DNA of 64,000 bases from Clonostachys chloroleuca (lineage: Eukaryota > Ascomycota > Sordariomycetes > Hypocreales > Bionectriaceae): the NCBI GenBank assembly GCA_037952775.1, contig JBANAY010000004.1, positions 5,394,001 to 5,458,000 on the forward strand. The letters are read 5' to 3'. The notes under the pieces were generated by a model, which saw only the letters and a list, made by a program, of their open reading frames with translations, was not told the origin of the DNA and did no database searches. The translations under genes and the position numbers were made by a program. Shown here in pieces: positions 1 through 11,657 of this stretch; within the stretch, counting starts at the first letter, position 1; each line of letters begins with the position of its first letter.

Positions 1-1677
1 AGAGACTGTCTCGGGGGTGGGCGGTGGAGGAGTAGCAGGAAATTATTGTACGTCAGGTGAAGCGTAGATTTCCAGATTTCAGACTCGTGAACAGGTAGGC
101 GGAGTGATCGCGGTAATTGGGTGATGAATTGGGCGAGGGCACGGTCACCATCTCTGGTAGCCTCGATTCTTTCAGCATCGGAGATTCGAAGTGCCCAGCG
201 TTTCTTCATCGTTCTTGAGATGATAATGCAGAGCTGAGTATGCCGTGTAATGAAATCAATCTCTGCGTTCGGGATTCCCTCAAAGTGAGAGGCCTCCAAG
301 AAGGGCACATCCGATTCATCTAAGCACCTAAAGTGATGCGTTAGTCAAAGTGCTATGATCAATGAGCCACTTTCACAAATAACAACTCACAAAGCTTGAG
401 GTCGGCCATATGCCGCCGATACGATTGTATCAAACTGGAACAAAACCCACCACAGCCTCACATATGTCCGCTTATGCACCTCAAGCATCTTTGAGGCAGA
501 AGCATCTCGGTGCATTCCGACACCAAGGGCAGTCCTCGCCGCAATCCCAATCCAATGCCAGGCATTCGCCACAATCTCCTCCATGCCATCCGAATACCAC
601 GTCATAAGCAGAGCGGTTTGAACATATACTGTCCGATCCTGGTCAAACCGCGCGTCAATCAGCGTCTTCGCTCTGCGGAAGTAGACGGACTGCAGCGCTC
701 TCAGCTCTGGGCGCTGGGGCGCCAGCACATGCGCCCCGACAAGGAACAGGGCATTCATCAGCGGAAGAGGGACCGAGCTCGCCGCGACCTTGCCGTTATA
801 ATGGGCCATGAAATCCTGCTCGTCCACGATTGGCCAGCCACGGTTTACATGAACAAAATAGGCCTCGAGGAGCTCATCTGCCAGCTTCTTGTCCGGCCTC
901 TTGAAAGCCTCAGCCGGGATGTTTTTGATGTCCAGGACGGTGTACTTTTTGTGGAATTGGCGGTTTCTCATATGGAGGACATGATCCTGGCTGGGCTGCT
1001 GCGAGCTCTGTCTTATGAGATAGTTGAAGTTGGATATCTCAGACCCGAGGAAGCAGCATCGCCCGCGATAGCTGATCTCGGAGGCTCGGAAGTCTTCCTG
1101 GTTGATGAAATCCGCAAGATTGCCGGATTCGTTCACCTCGTCACCTTCCCATGTCTGCTGGGAGCCCCGTGATGGAGACTTGGAGGGCGGCCTGGCAGTG
1201 TTGGTGACATAATCTGGACTGGCTACTGATTCGGGCGATATATATGCTTCCGGGCGAAGAGCCAATGTTGCTGGTGTGCGCTTCGGAGGCCGTCCTCGGG
1301 GCCGGATTGGCACGGGAGATCGAGAAGACTGAAGAGTGTTGAGGGAGGACTGTTGCTTCGGCTTCTTCTGGTAAGGGCAGCAGCCGGGACGACCCTGCGA
1401 GAAGCAGTTTGTGCAAGGAATACCTTTAGTGAGGATATCACACCGAATTTTCCGCTGGTGGCAAGTGGTGCAGGCCCGACCGTCTTACGACAACGAGGAG
1501 TGTTAACACGTGGAATGCATGAGTGGACATTGAGGGCTTGATCCACATACTAGTTCGCCTCTTTTCATGAATTGAGGTTCTTCGGGAGCTCTGAGCAGAA
1601 GTGATGGGAGAGTTCTCAGAGGAGGCGGATGGCTCACGGGCATTGTCTAGGTTGCGATTGTCAGAAGGAGGAGTCAT
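1..1677 (-). CDS. Zn2Cys6 transcription factor, 3' part cut by window edge
   Basis: Fungal binuclear-cluster regulator. Three exons can be joined: 1677-1551, 1483-391 and 327 to the window edge, with introns of 67 and 63 bases (donors GTATGT and GTGAGT). Exon 2 opens with the Zn2Cys6 motif: six cysteines spaced C-x2-C-x6-C-x8-C-x2-C-x7-C, with the basic stretch QRKIRC. A basic PRGRPPKR linker follows, then a region matching the fungal-specific regulatory domain (Fungal_trans type: LADELLEAYFVHVNRGWPIVDE, then the GRPQALCLDESDVP signature across the second intron). The start is the first ATG upstream of the cluster and the splice phases agree. It is transcribed away from the MFS gene next door, so it may control that transporter; this is inference. 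The target is unknown. The C-terminus lies outside the window. Confidence 0.88.
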
Positions 1678-2169
1678 TGCGTGATCGCGGAAATGCGAAG
1701 TGTCGCTCGCTTAAGGCCTGAATAGACCCGAGCACGGTCGAACTATCCTTGCAGAGATCTCTGATGGATTGTGAACAGGGCCGACAGTCGGAAGTTTAAA
1801 AGAAAGTTGCGTGGAAGGGCGCGATGGAGTAGTTCGTCGGAAATTAGGAGCAAATTAAATCAAAGCACCATCTCCGATGACAAAGACTTTCGGAAAGCTG
1901 TAGCCAATCACAAGACTAGACTCTTCGCCGGCTCCGGCACGGAAACCGCCAGTCCATAAACAAACGATCCAAGAAAAGCTTTTGTTACTTTGCAGCAAAG
2001 GCGTGTCTAGACCCGGTCCGACAGCGGTCTGTAATGGGGCATGTGATAGTTTTTGTTTGAAAATGGGGTTCAATGCCCATAAAATTGTCCCCTATTTAAG
2101 GAAATTGGGAGCCAAGTGTTGTTGGGTGGTGTCTCGTCCCCAGAGCATATTCACTGCCATCTATCAACG
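1678..2169. promoter_or_regulatory. shared promoter between regulator and MFS gene
   Basis: About 490 bases between the divergent starts of the Zn2Cys6 regulator and the MFS transporter. Around 1929-1953 and 2012-2028 there are several closely spaced CGG and CCG triplets, the half-sites that Zn2Cys6 proteins usually bind. Which factor binds is not visible. No gene is seen inside. Confidence 0.5.
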
Positions 2170-3914
2170 ATGTCGGAAAAGTTCGATTCTCGGGCTCCTA
2201 CCCTTGACCCGAGGAGGTCTTTAGATGCTGAGAAACAGAACATAGAAATCTCAGTTGAAGAACAGCCTTCGAAGGGTGTTCAATCGTGGGATCCTACCAA
2301 ATTACCATGGGTATGTTATGACATCTCGTTCATTCATATCAATAGTTAGCCGGCTGCCATTGGATATGATAACAGCTAACCTCATGGATGTATCTCTAGG
2401 CTCGCAAAATTCACGTCATCGTCGCAGGTTTTACTTGCACCTTCAACTGTAACCTCGGCTCCTCCATGCCTTCTGGTGCATTAACTGCCATCTCTGAACA
2501 CTTCTCTGTCACAGACAAGGTCCAGCTCACCCTTCTGAACTCATTATACATGCTGGGATATGTCATTAGCCCCCTAGTAGTAGGACCCCTTTGCGAGTTT
2601 ATTGGACGACGACCCGTCCTGATTGGGACATTCATTGGCTACATGGTATTCATGCTTGCTTGTTCCGGGGCACCTAGCTATAGCGCTTTGCTTGTTTTCC
2701 GTCTACTGTGCGGATTCAACGCTGCTGCTCCCACGACTGTCATCAATGGCCTCTATGCAGACATTCTTGACAATCCATCAGAAAGAGGCAGTGCTATCTC
2801 CTTCTACCAAGCCGTCACAACATGTGGTCCCCTCATTGGCCCCATCATTTCAGGATTTAGCTCTCAGTTATCCTGGAGATGGCCCTTTTGGGCTGCCGCC
2901 ATCATCGCGTCACCGGGATTGCCGATAGTGCTCACGATCCCTGAGACATTCGCCCCGATACTTCAAAACAAGGATATCCGTCGCAAGATCAAAAAGGGTC
3001 TGGCGGGACCTGAATCATTGGAACAAATGCACGTCTTCAACCCTCGAAAGATCTTTGTTCGCCCATTCGTTCTCCTTTTTACGGAGCCAATCCTGCTCTT
3101 CGCTTGTTTATATCTCACTCTGGTGTACTCTGTTTTCTATTTGATGTTTCAGGCGTACCCAATTCTCTTTCAAAGTAAGAACATCCAATCTGTCTATGCC
3201 GATTTTTATTCCTAGTATTAACTCAAGATTCTAGGACACTATGGCCTTAGCCCAGGTGTCGCTGGTCTTGCTTTCTTACCGAGTAAGTCTCGAATACTAC
3301 TCCGTTGATGAAAAAAAAAACGACTAATGCAAATCAACAGCGGCTCTCGGTGCCATTGTTGCCATGGCCATCGCTGGGTTGTGGACCTGGTACTATGATC
3401 GATCCGTCGATGCTGGCAAACCATGGGCACTCCGAGAGGTAAACCGCCGCCTACCGCTGGCTTGCATGGCTGCTCCGCTGTATGTTCTCCCCCAATTCCT
3501 AAGACCAGCTTCAAACTAATCGAATATAATAGTATGGTCATTGCACTCTTTTGGTTGGGCTGGACAGCATGGGACTTTGTATCCCCCGTTCTTCCTGCCT
3601 TCAGCGGCTTCTTCTTTGGACTTGGCTTTCAGCTGGTCTTCATCGGGATGAGCAACTATATCAACGACGTCTTCCGCGAGCTCTCTGCCTCTGCCCAGGC
3701 AGCTGCAGGCACCACTCGATCAATCGGCGCAGTTCTGCTGCCGCTCGCTGCTGGGCCGATGTACGACAGTCTCGGCATCCACTGGGCTCCGTCGCTCCTT
3801 GGTTTCATTGCATTGATTATGGGTGTGATTCCCTTCGCCTTCATTCGTTATGGAGACATCCTCGCCGCGAAGAGCAAGTCGGCTCGCGATATCTATGGCT
3901 ATTCAAGCTCATGA
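2170..3914 (+). CDS. MFS drug:H+ antiporter-like transporter
   Basis: Major facilitator membrane transporter of the DHA1/polyamine-drug type, 494 residues from five exons (2170-2310, 2400-3174, 3235-3282, 3341-3479, 3533-3914). All junctions are GT-AG and the phases agree. A hydrophilic N-terminus of about 50 residues is followed by about 12 membrane segments. The loop after TM2 carries the MFS motif A (GPLCEFIGRRPVL), and the central cytoplasmic loop starts around IRRKIKKGL. The C-terminal half contains GMSNYINDVF, typical of this subfamily. Expected role: proton-coupled export of small toxic molecules at the plasma membrane (family knowledge; substrate unknown). It diverges from the Zn2Cys6 regulator, a common arrangement for an efflux pump and its activator. 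No damage seen. Confidence 0.9.
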
Positions 3915-4225
3915 AAAAGTTGGGAGATGCATATACAGGCGCCATTGGCATTTGAACTTATGCGTTGGAATCACAAAAGCATTCACAGAAGGCATCTATA
4001 AGGGGTAATAATGAAAGTTCATATTTAAATTATGCATAGAATAGAAATAGAATGAAATAGATTATGGGTAATTGAAATGAGAAGATCTCTTCACTTCTGG
4101 TTCGTCCATCCGAATCAAGGCCAGCCGTGTCAGAAATCTGAGAATGCCGTTCTGGTGGTTGAGACCTCGCCCATTGTCCCAGTTACCATTGTGGCAGAAA
4201 AGTACACGTAACCTATTGAGATTGA
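3915..4225. other. 3' flank, no gene seen
   Basis: AT-rich convergent 3' region between the MFS gene and the decayed tail of the secreted protein. It probably holds both transcript ends; no open frame is convincing. Confidence 0.5.
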
Positions 4226-4530
4226 TTACTGACCCTTTCCATCGTCGGTCTTGCCCTTGGTTTCCTTTTCATCCTTGGTCTTTCACTTGTTGCCCTCCTT
4301 ATCCTTGGACTGGTCCTTGTGACCCTCTCCATCCTCCTGTTTGCCCTTGTGACTCTGAGAAGATGAAAGAGTGCCGTTGACACCGGGGGTCTTTCCCTTG
4401 TCTTTGTCCGACAGCTTGGGGAGGGAGTCGGTGATAGATCCCAGGTCCGGACCTTTACCGCTGTCTTGCTTGCCGTCCTGGCCTGGCACTAGCTGGCTTC
4501 CACCGTCTTCTTTGGGGTCTCCTGTAGAAT
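4226..4530 (-). pseudogene. decayed hydrophilic C-terminal tail of the secreted Gly-rich protein
   Basis: Directly downstream of the secreted protein, a second reading frame encodes a strongly hydrophilic, Lys/Asp/Gly-rich sequence (SDKDKGK, QSHKGKQEDGEG, QSKDKEGNK) that looks coding, not random. It becomes continuous with the upstream gene if one base is missing from the C6 run at 4531-4536 (G6 on the coding strand). It is itself stopped by TGA near 4283 while the same composition continues in frame to a TAA at 4226-4228. The simplest reading is a longer ancestral protein whose tail lies behind a one-base frameshift and a nonsense codon; an assembly error in the homopolymer is an alternative for the first lesion. 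Confidence 0.55.
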
Positions 4531-5115
4531 CCCCCCTAGACCCTCAAGGCCACCAGTGAGGTCCTCAAGGTCTTCGGTCATCCCTCCAAGGTCGCCGCCT
4601 CCTCCAGTGCTTCCCGTCAGCCCTCCAAGAGGGCTATCAAGACCTTCCAGACCGCCAGTGGCACCGGAGCCAAGATCAGAGGCGCCGCCCGTCAAGCCTT
4701 CGAGACCACCCAGAGGATCCGCGCCGCCACCACCTGCACCATCAAGGCCACCCAACAGACTATCGAGGCCACCTCCAGTCAGGTCGGTAGAACCGCCAAG
4801 GAGTCCCAGGAGATCCTCGGTCTGACGGGCGTCAAGCTTCCTGGCGTTGATCTCAATAGCATCTAGCTGGCGCTTTTGGATTGAACCAGCGTTTACCGAT
4901 TCAAGTTTTTCGATGAGCAATTTGAGCAACTTATCGTTTGAGGCGGTGGGAGTTATAACTGGCTTGGGGCTACCCGCTTCGAGCCGGACGGTCTTAGTGA
5001 CCGTGTGGTTGGCAGCCTTATTGTGCGCTATGGTAGATCCATTGTGCGCCACGGGAAACGCAGCGACGCTGGCCGCAAGGGCAGCAATAGTGATAGTGGC
5101 AGCTGTGAATTTCAT
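4489..5115 (-). CDS. secreted Gly/Leu-rich protein with Kex2 site
   Basis: A 208-residue single-exon protein. Residues 1-19 form a typical signal peptide (MKFTAATITIAALAASVAA) followed by FPVAHN. A Lys-Arg site (SIQKRQLD, about residue 82) fits processing by a Kex2-type protease in the Golgi. After it comes a low-complexity half built of repeated G-G-L-x-G-L units with Asp and Ser, about residues 105-200. No catalytic domain is recognisable. Secreted Kex2-processed repeat proteins of fungi are often wall, surface or signalling peptides, but nothing here fixes the role. The stop falls just after a G6 run, and a coding-like tail continues in another frame (see the adjacent entry), so this C-terminus may not be the ancestral one. 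Confidence 0.75.
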   Translation of the reverse strand: MKFTAATITIAALAASVAAFPVAHNGSTIAHNKAANHTVTKTVRLEAGSPKPVITPTASNDKLLKLLIEKLESVNAGSIQKRQLDAIEINARKLDARQTEDLLGLLGGSTDLTGGGLDSLLGGLDGAGGGGADPLGGLEGLTGGASDLGSGATGGLEGLDSPLGGLTGSTGGGGDLGGMTEDLEDLTGGLEGLGGILQETPKKTVEAS

Positions 5116-6143
5116 GGTTACAAGTAGAAGAAATTGGAGAAATAGTTGAACGAAGGAAGATCTGGATGGTTAGAGAAATTCTGATGATCGAGGGAGCGAC
5201 TGAAACCAATGAGTTGCTCTGCTGAAGAAAGTCTATAACATGGTAGAATGAATCTATTTTATATTCTTGCAATGGAAGGGATTCTACCATTTCTTTGACC
5301 AAGTTGTCTCAGTTCTAAGTGTTACTCTCATGATCACCATTCCACGTGCTTTGTCGTTATGCCATTCCCTAGTTGAAAGTCCCAATTCTCATTCCTGCAT
5401 ACTGCCTAGATTATCTGGGGATTCAAATCTAACAACACATGGAAACATTTTTTATATCCATTATCGTGACGTGATGTTCGAGATATCTCCTTACTTGGCC
5501 CTTGTCTACCATCGGTCCAATTTGCCGTTTTGTAGATCCGGCGGCAAACAATAGGCCGGGGCCCTTGCCCGTAAAATCTAGGTACGCTGAAAACTCGGAC
5601 CACCCCCGGCGGCGGCATTGAACAGGGCTGAATGTACGATTGGACAGTTTCCGAACTATCCCACCCAATCTCGGTGTTCCCACTGAGATAACTCCTTCGA
5701 AAGCGGTGTCGACGGCACATAACCCACCCATAACCTTAGGTCGAGATGAAGGATTTGCCGGGCTCCCGAATTATCTTGCCGTTGCACATCTCGAATGTTC
5801 ACATTTGTCGGTTTTATCCTGGTCAGTTATGGCATGCATTGGTAGCGTTGAGACAAGCAGCCCCGTCCTTCTATTGGTGGCGGATAGCCGAGACATGACC
5901 AGGACTTGTCTCCAAACCACCCTCTTAGACAAAACCAAGTCGAATTAGCCATATCCAGATTGCCGGGACAATCCCTTCCAGGGCAATATGACAGTTGGCG
6001 GCACAAGATGGGGTGGAGGGAGAAAGATGAGCCTCACTGGCATGTTCTCACATTTTCGTACCTGGAGGCAGCAATGGAGGAAAAATAAACGCATCATCGA
6101 TCATTCAATATTATCATTAAGAAAGTCAGGGGCGGGAATGCCA
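5116..6143. other. intergenic, promoter of secreted protein
   Basis: About 1 kb between a gene reading left and the 3' end of the PTH11-like gene. Short open frames on both strands show no family resemblance. The part next to 5116 should hold the promoter of the secreted protein. A GC-rich patch near 5570-5620 was examined; nothing recognisable. Confidence 0.4.
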
Positions 6144-7390
6144 CTACACAGCATCTCGATTATCCTTTGGTTGCCCCCACGTATCGGAAGAAGTCATGGC
6201 GAGATATTCCTCGCTCTCGGTCGTAAGATGCGGGTGCTCCCTCAACCCCGAATGGTTCCCCAATGGATTTCGGGACATTCGCACCGTGTTTCTCACGCTC
6301 CTTCTGTCATGAAGCCCCTGAGACGAGTTCTCGACCCCAGACTTGTTGCTCTTGCTGTGCCCGCTATGTCCTGTGACCATGCTGAAGAACCGCACGGCGG
6401 TCTTGTTGAACAACGGCTGCAGGGCGGTGCTGGATGCGACCATTTGGGCTATCCCGGCGTGGATAATGCAAACAAAATACGATTTGTGGAAGTCGGTCAT
6501 GATGTAGTAGAGGTAGATGCTGGATAAAACGATTGTTCTGCAACCCGTCAGCTTCTGAACTTGCTTTTCCTCTGAGATTTATCGTCACTCACATGATTCC
6601 GGCACAGAACATGCAGAGAAGTGCAATCTTGTGCGGCGTTTTGACCTGGAGCTTCAGGATAGACTGCAGCGGGATAAGCAAGATAAGTATCTCAATGGGA
6701 ATATCTATGATGGGAATAAGGCCGTATGCGACCTTCTTGTCGATGCAATGCTTCTCCGGAGCCTTGATGGTCGAATCCCAGGCGCTGCGGACTGGCAAGC
6801 ACCACAGGAACTCGATGAGGCCGGCATAGATGGCCCAGCAAATTGAAAGAGCGAGCGCAAACCAGCAGAGCTTTCCAACGAAGCGCGAGCCCTGTGCGAA
6901 GATCCGGTTGACTAGGAGGAGGATGCTCGTTTTGACGCAAAGCAGGGTGGCGGCGTAGCAAAGTCGCAGTGGAAGCATGATTCGGTACTTGACGGTGATC
7001 ATGCTTGGGTCTGTGGACGGGCCGACGGCAATAACTGAGAGAAAGAGAGAGAAAACAATCAAAAACGTATTCGTAGAAGCGATTGGCCAAGCCTTCCATA
7101 TCATCGCCTCTCCAATGCCTTCACATCTGCATGATGGTTCGAGTTCATGGCTTACCAGCAATGGCACAGCCAGCAGCGCCGTAAAAGAACAGCTGGCCCA
7201 GGAAATAGATGTAATCCTCAGAGTAGAGTTTGAATTTGCCAATGCGTCGGGAGACGATGCGCATGACGGTCCAAATCGTCGTCGTTACAATCATGACCGC
7301 GCTCGAGGCTGACATTCGAAGGTGCCGCTCCGACCATTCCAGACGAGGGAAAAGCTGTCGCAAATACGTCTCCGTACCCATTGAATCCAT
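6144..7390 (-). CDS. PTH11-like integral membrane protein (fungal rhodopsin-type fold)
   Basis: A 356-residue protein from three exons (7390-7156, 7034-6593, 6537-6144); introns are 121 and 55 bases with donors GTAAGC and GTGAGT, and the phases join cleanly. Seven hydrophobic segments fit the fungal family that includes PTH11-type receptors. TM1 follows the short N-terminus (MSASSAVMIVTTTIWTVMRI), then SRRIGKFKLYSEDY, matching the conserved R-x-x-x-(x)-D-D/E-Y region after TM1. Aromatic-rich TM3-TM5 (FALALSICWAIYAGLIEF) and a family-typical PIIDIPIEILILLIPL segment follow. The last about 100 residues are a hydrophilic cytoplasmic tail rich in Ser, Asn and His. No extracellular CFEM domain is present. 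Family members are thought to sense surface cues; the ligand is unknown. Confidence 0.82.
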
Positions 7391-7980
7391 GATGTCGATC
7401 GGTACTCGCTCGCAGTACGTGAACCAGGGGGCGAGAGACCAAGGATCTTGGGTTACAACATGCGCACTACTAACAACAAACAGAAAATTCTCCAGGCCTC
7501 ATGGTCCATGAGAAGGGGGTTCGATAGCATTTTATTCAATTGGATTAAATCACCCCGAGGATTGCGATGAGTGGAGTCCATGCAAGGCGAGGACAGACCG
7601 GCGATGTCCTGCGATATATTCAAGGCATATTGCGGGCCTTTGGATGAATCCAGAAAGCTTGAAATATCCCCTGAAACGGCATGTTGTATTGCTAACTATT
7701 ATCGCAGACGGATCATGGGTCGTTGCGAGAAGGATCAGACCGTCACTGCGGCGTTGGGTCATTTACAGGGGTTGCGTTTGCCGTGTAATTCCACAATGCT
7801 CTTTGGCTGCCGTAAATATATAGAGGATGCTAATCCTAATTCATCATACGATCGCGACCCAGCTTCCACCTCAGCTGAGTGAAGTGGACTTTGCGTGCTG
7901 ACCGACACGAGCAGCCCTCGACGCCGGTGGCCCGTCGCTCTGGGTTGGGAGGGGATCTCGGGTTGCTGCGAGAGGATAAC
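7391..7980. other. intergenic, promoter of PTH11-like gene
   Basis: Lies between the start of the PTH11-like gene and the 3' end of the SDR, both on the minus strand. Short open frames only. A TATAGAGG-like stretch occurs near 7820. No gene seen. Confidence 0.4.
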
Positions 7981-9105
7981 TCAAGCAGACGTAAGGCCGC
8001 CGTCAACTACCTGGACCGCGCCCTGCATGTAGCTGTTCATTGGTGACGCGAGCCAGACAATGGCATCACCAATCTCTTCCATCCTCCCAATCCGGCCCAA
8101 GGCTGAGCGGCGCACCTCGCGGGCCAGGGGTTTATCTTCGCTTTGTTCCATTGTTGCTTGCACGAGCGGCGTCTCCACGAATCCCGGTGCAATGGCGTTG
8201 ATGCGGATACCGAATCCTGCGTAGGCATTCGCGTCACCTCTGGTCAGGCCGACGACGGCTACAAGAGCGGCGGCATGTCAGAAGGGCCGTGAACAGGGTC
8301 ATGGGGCTGAGAGAACAGAATTGGGTGGCGAGACAATGAGGCAGGGTTGAATTCCCTCTCGGCACTCAATCAAATGGAAAAGGAGTAGATGAATGAAGGA
8401 AGTAAATCAAATCACTTACCGTGCTTTGCCGTCGTATACGCCGTGTGCGCCATTCCGTGGTAGGGTGCCACGATGCCGTACATGGATGCAACGTTGATGA
8501 TGCGCCCACGGCCTTCCCTCGGACCCAGATCTCTGTGAGGTTTCATCGTTCAGTATTTCCACCTTTACGCCTGGACCGGGTGGTAGGCGGAGCAGATAGG
8601 TAGAAGAGGGTGCCACATACTCCTGCTTGACCATGACGGCCAGTTCTTCTTTTTGGCACCGGTAGACGCCGTTCAAATTGACATCCAAAATTCTCATGAT
8701 TTCTTCTTCCTCGATCTCGTGAGTCAATCGGCCACTGCCCCCAATTCCGGCATTGTTCACTGCCACGTCGAGACGCCCAAACGCCCGCACCGTCTCAGCG
8801 ATCGCGCTCTGGACTTGGGCGCTGCTCCGTACATCTAGGTGAATGGGGAGGATCTCGATCTTGGGGAACTGCTTCTGGAAAGCCTTACGTGTCGCTGCGA
8901 GATTATCTTTGTGGATGTCGGCGATGGCCAGCCGTGTGACGCCGTGGCGGGCAAATGCTGCAGCGGTATGCTGGCCAATTCCTGTTCATTTTACATGAGA
9001 CCACTAGCTTATTCTGCGATAATAGTCGCCAGGAATGGATGGATGGAGCTACGTACCGCTGGCAGCGCCCGTAATTAAGGCAGATCCCTTCAGCAGAGGT
9101 CGCAT
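7981..9105 (-). CDS. short-chain dehydrogenase/reductase (classical SDR)
   Basis: NAD(P)-dependent oxidoreductase, 266 residues from four exons (9105-9057, 8981-8621, 8532-8420, 8258-7981). The cofactor motif TGAASGIG is split by intron 1 and followed by an acidic loop (IADIHKDN, whose Asp suggests NAD preference). NNAG marks strand 4. Catalytic Asn (LDVNLNG), Ser (NVASMYG), and Tyr and Lys (HTAYTTAKH) are all present. PGFVETPL and VVDGGLTSA close the fold as in 3-ketoacyl-ACP reductase-like SDRs. Substrate unknown; cytosolic by default. The third intron is long for this window (161 bases), but its acceptor at 8259 is the only one keeping the frame. The gene appears intact. Confidence 0.86.
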
Positions 9106-10086
9106 CGCTACTGTCACAGATCTTGTCAAAGCGTTACAGGGACCAGGCAGTGAGTGCTTTGTTGTTTATTTCGGAGGCCGGCAAACGGATTGAGTGACTC
9201 AATGAAGTAGAAGAGAGATCACCGCGTAAATACTGGAGGCCTTTTATTAGTTTTCCTCTTATACGCGTTCCTGGCTGATCGCTTTGCAATAGAATACATG
9301 CTCTACATCCCTCAAGAAAGCCCATCTATCCCATCTGCAGGTAAGTGATGCTAAATACCAAATCACGGATCCGACGCGGGGGAGCGCGGCCGATGAGATC
9401 GGTAGTCTTTTTCCCTAGCCCCAAGCTTCCACGCAATATTAACCCGGACTCCGGAAGATGAGAGGCTGAAGCAGAGCCTAGCCTCAGTCTAAAAACGGGA
9501 AGGGGAAGTAGGCCGGTCCGACCAGAGAGGAGCAGGGGGTAATTCCCGAGTGTAAAGCCCGCCCACTGTCGCGAGGACTTCGGTGCCGTTCTATAAGCTA
9601 CATTTCCTCGAGATTTGATAACTTTTGCCGGGCCTGGATTGCCAAAATTGGCACGAGGGGACTAACCGGTCCCTTTGTCTCTCGAGCCCGCGATGACCGA
9701 CTCCAATTTGGTGACCAAGCCCAAGTACTTCTGATGTCGATCATTAATTGTGCGTTGAAACTGGGCTTTTCCTGCAACCAAATGGCTCGAGATTCTTCGT
9801 AATAATCTTCTCATTTAACTTAAATGAGAAAAAAGAAAAAGAAAACAGCAGCATATACTTTCAGACATTTCTTTCGATCGAATTCACAGCCATCTGTAGC
9901 CTCCTATGAATCCGAGTACCCGTAGATGATGACCTACCCTGTAGCAAGCATTGGGAATCAAGGCTCGCGCAGAAGGTAATTATAAAACGGTGTATTTTAA
10001 TTAATCTATAGATTTTAGTTATGAGAGACATCAGTTTATAGGAGAGACTAGCTATGAGCTCACAGTTTGGGAGGGTTTACACCTTG
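9106..10086. other. intergenic, SDR promoter
   Basis: About 1 kb upstream of the SDR and downstream of the broken acetyltransferase. A GC-rich block at 9365-9400 and AT-rich sequence at 9810-10040 were inspected on both strands; no coding frame of quality. Confidence 0.4.
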
Positions 10087-11657
10087 CTAATGTGGACTCT
10101 TGACATTAGCCTCATCGCGACCTGCCAAGCTGTACAGGAAGGATTGGATGTCGTCCGAGATTCGTTCTGCCATCTCCCTAAGGATACCATCCTGCCAACT
10201 GATTTCGATATTCAAGGCCTTGCCGCGTACAGTGAGCAGGCTAATACGGAAAGGCGCACCAACAGCTTCGGAGCTGAGCGAAAATGTCGCATCCTGTAAA
10301 TGCCACTGAGGCCCCTCGCCGCTTGTCATCGATTCGGAGCCATCGGCCGAAGGCACTCCAAGATTGGAAATCAACCAAGAATGCTCCCTTGGACGGGCCG
10401 TCTTTTTTGAAGCCTCGGCCCGCCAGTCCCCTACAATCTTCATTAAGCCGGTGATGTCGTTTGATAGCCTTCGTGAAAGCTTTTGCTCGATTTCAAGCCG
10501 AATTCGCCCGGCAATGCTCCATATGGCCTGCTCCATGGCGCTATTCACCTCAGGGTCTTTCGGTAGTTCCCGTAGCTATCGCATGAGGTCCTTATCGAAA
10601 GAATGCTCCATTCCCGAGCTAAAGTTCCCCATCGTATTTGTCAGATCAAAACCAGGAAAGTTGGAAGGATTCTTCGGCATGAAACAGCGCAAATCTTTCG
10701 TAGTGACGGAGGTCATGGCCCGTGCCTGATCAGCCGAGAGGAGAGTGGCCAAGGTTTTGAAGACCAGAGCATGCATAAGGCCGGTGAGAGTTGTGGAGTT
10801 TTGCCGGCAGGATCGAAGGATAGATTCTAGTGTATGGGCTTCGATCCTGAGTGATTTCAGTCTGGTAGGAAGCGCCTTAGCACTAGTGGGAAGCCAGCCA
10901 ACATGAGAACTTTGAGAAAACCGAAACATGTCCGGCCTGAGCTCTTTCCACAAAGTTGATAGCACTAAACCGGGGGTCAGGGGGAAATTGCACAGCTCAT
11001 GTGGTGACGGTGATAGGAGAAGTCTCTCGTTGGAAGGTACAGGGAAATCTCTCTGCAGCTGCTTCATAAGGGACTGAATTTGAACACCAATCCCCCTTCC
11101 CATCAGCGATGGTATGGGTATATGTAAATATAATGTCAAGTACTCCAACCTCTTGCGATGAAAGTATGGTGACTCGCCAGCCGGGTCGAGTCTCTGTATC
11201 AGTAAACTATGTGTCGATGAGTTCCTCTCGGTGTGAGTGTACAATGACCTCATAGTCTTCCGCGCTGACGCTGTAATTTAACCACTCAACATGGTCTGAC
11301 AAGTCGACGTGATTTGCTGCAACCGAATACGGCCGAATCTCCAACTTCTCCCGCAGCGTAGCTCTGAGAATACCGTGCTCAAATGTGACCGCATGTACCG
11401 CTCGAAGGAAACTATCCTTAAATATTTCGGTACCAGCTGGTGAGAAGAAATCCTGGCTGATACCAAGGCGACAAGTGACCGCGTTGCATCGATATTGGCC
11501 ACAAAGGTATCTGGCTTCTGAATAACGCTCTCTACATGATAGATCAGCATGATTCTGTTCATTTGTAAGGCGAAAATGTGTGGTACAGATTGTTTAATGG
11601 ACGAATTTCCGACGAATGCGACTCTTCGATGGGTTGGCTGTTTATCTCTTGCGCCAT
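10087..11657 (-). pseudogene. alcohol acetyltransferase-like gene, multiply disrupted
   Basis: Remnant of a fungal alcohol acetyltransferase / condensation-like enzyme (acyl-CoA dependent, AATase family). Start ATG 11657. A 55-base intron (11586-11532) joins RPLNN to LERYSEARYLCGQYRC, giving the family's N-terminal R-P-x-x-x-L-E-R-Y-S-x-A-R signature. The catalytic H-x-x-x-D-G is present as HTIADG near 11,100. Three lesions follow: TAG at 11209-11207 in the frame of ELIDT-FTDTET; one extra base in the C5 run at 11092-11096 just after HTIADG; and TAG at 10575-10573 between DKDLMR and LRELPKD. Sequence beyond each lesion is still recognisable down to 10087. Both TAGs fit CAG to TAG at CpA. Intron-based rescue of the first TAG would need a 36-base intron, which is implausible. 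Recent loss is inferred from the good preservation. Confidence 0.8.

Noticed and set aside
510..1172. 220-codon plus-strand frame
   Set aside because: Antisense to exon 2 of the Zn2Cys6 regulator; no family resemblance.
4556..4825. Pro/Arg-rich plus-strand frame
   Set aside because: Complement of the Gly-Leu repeat of the secreted protein; composition is a by-product.
7136..7150. tRNA B-box-like GGTTCGAGTTC
   Set aside because: Falls in intron 1 of the PTH11-like gene; no A-box or cloverleaf could be formed around it.
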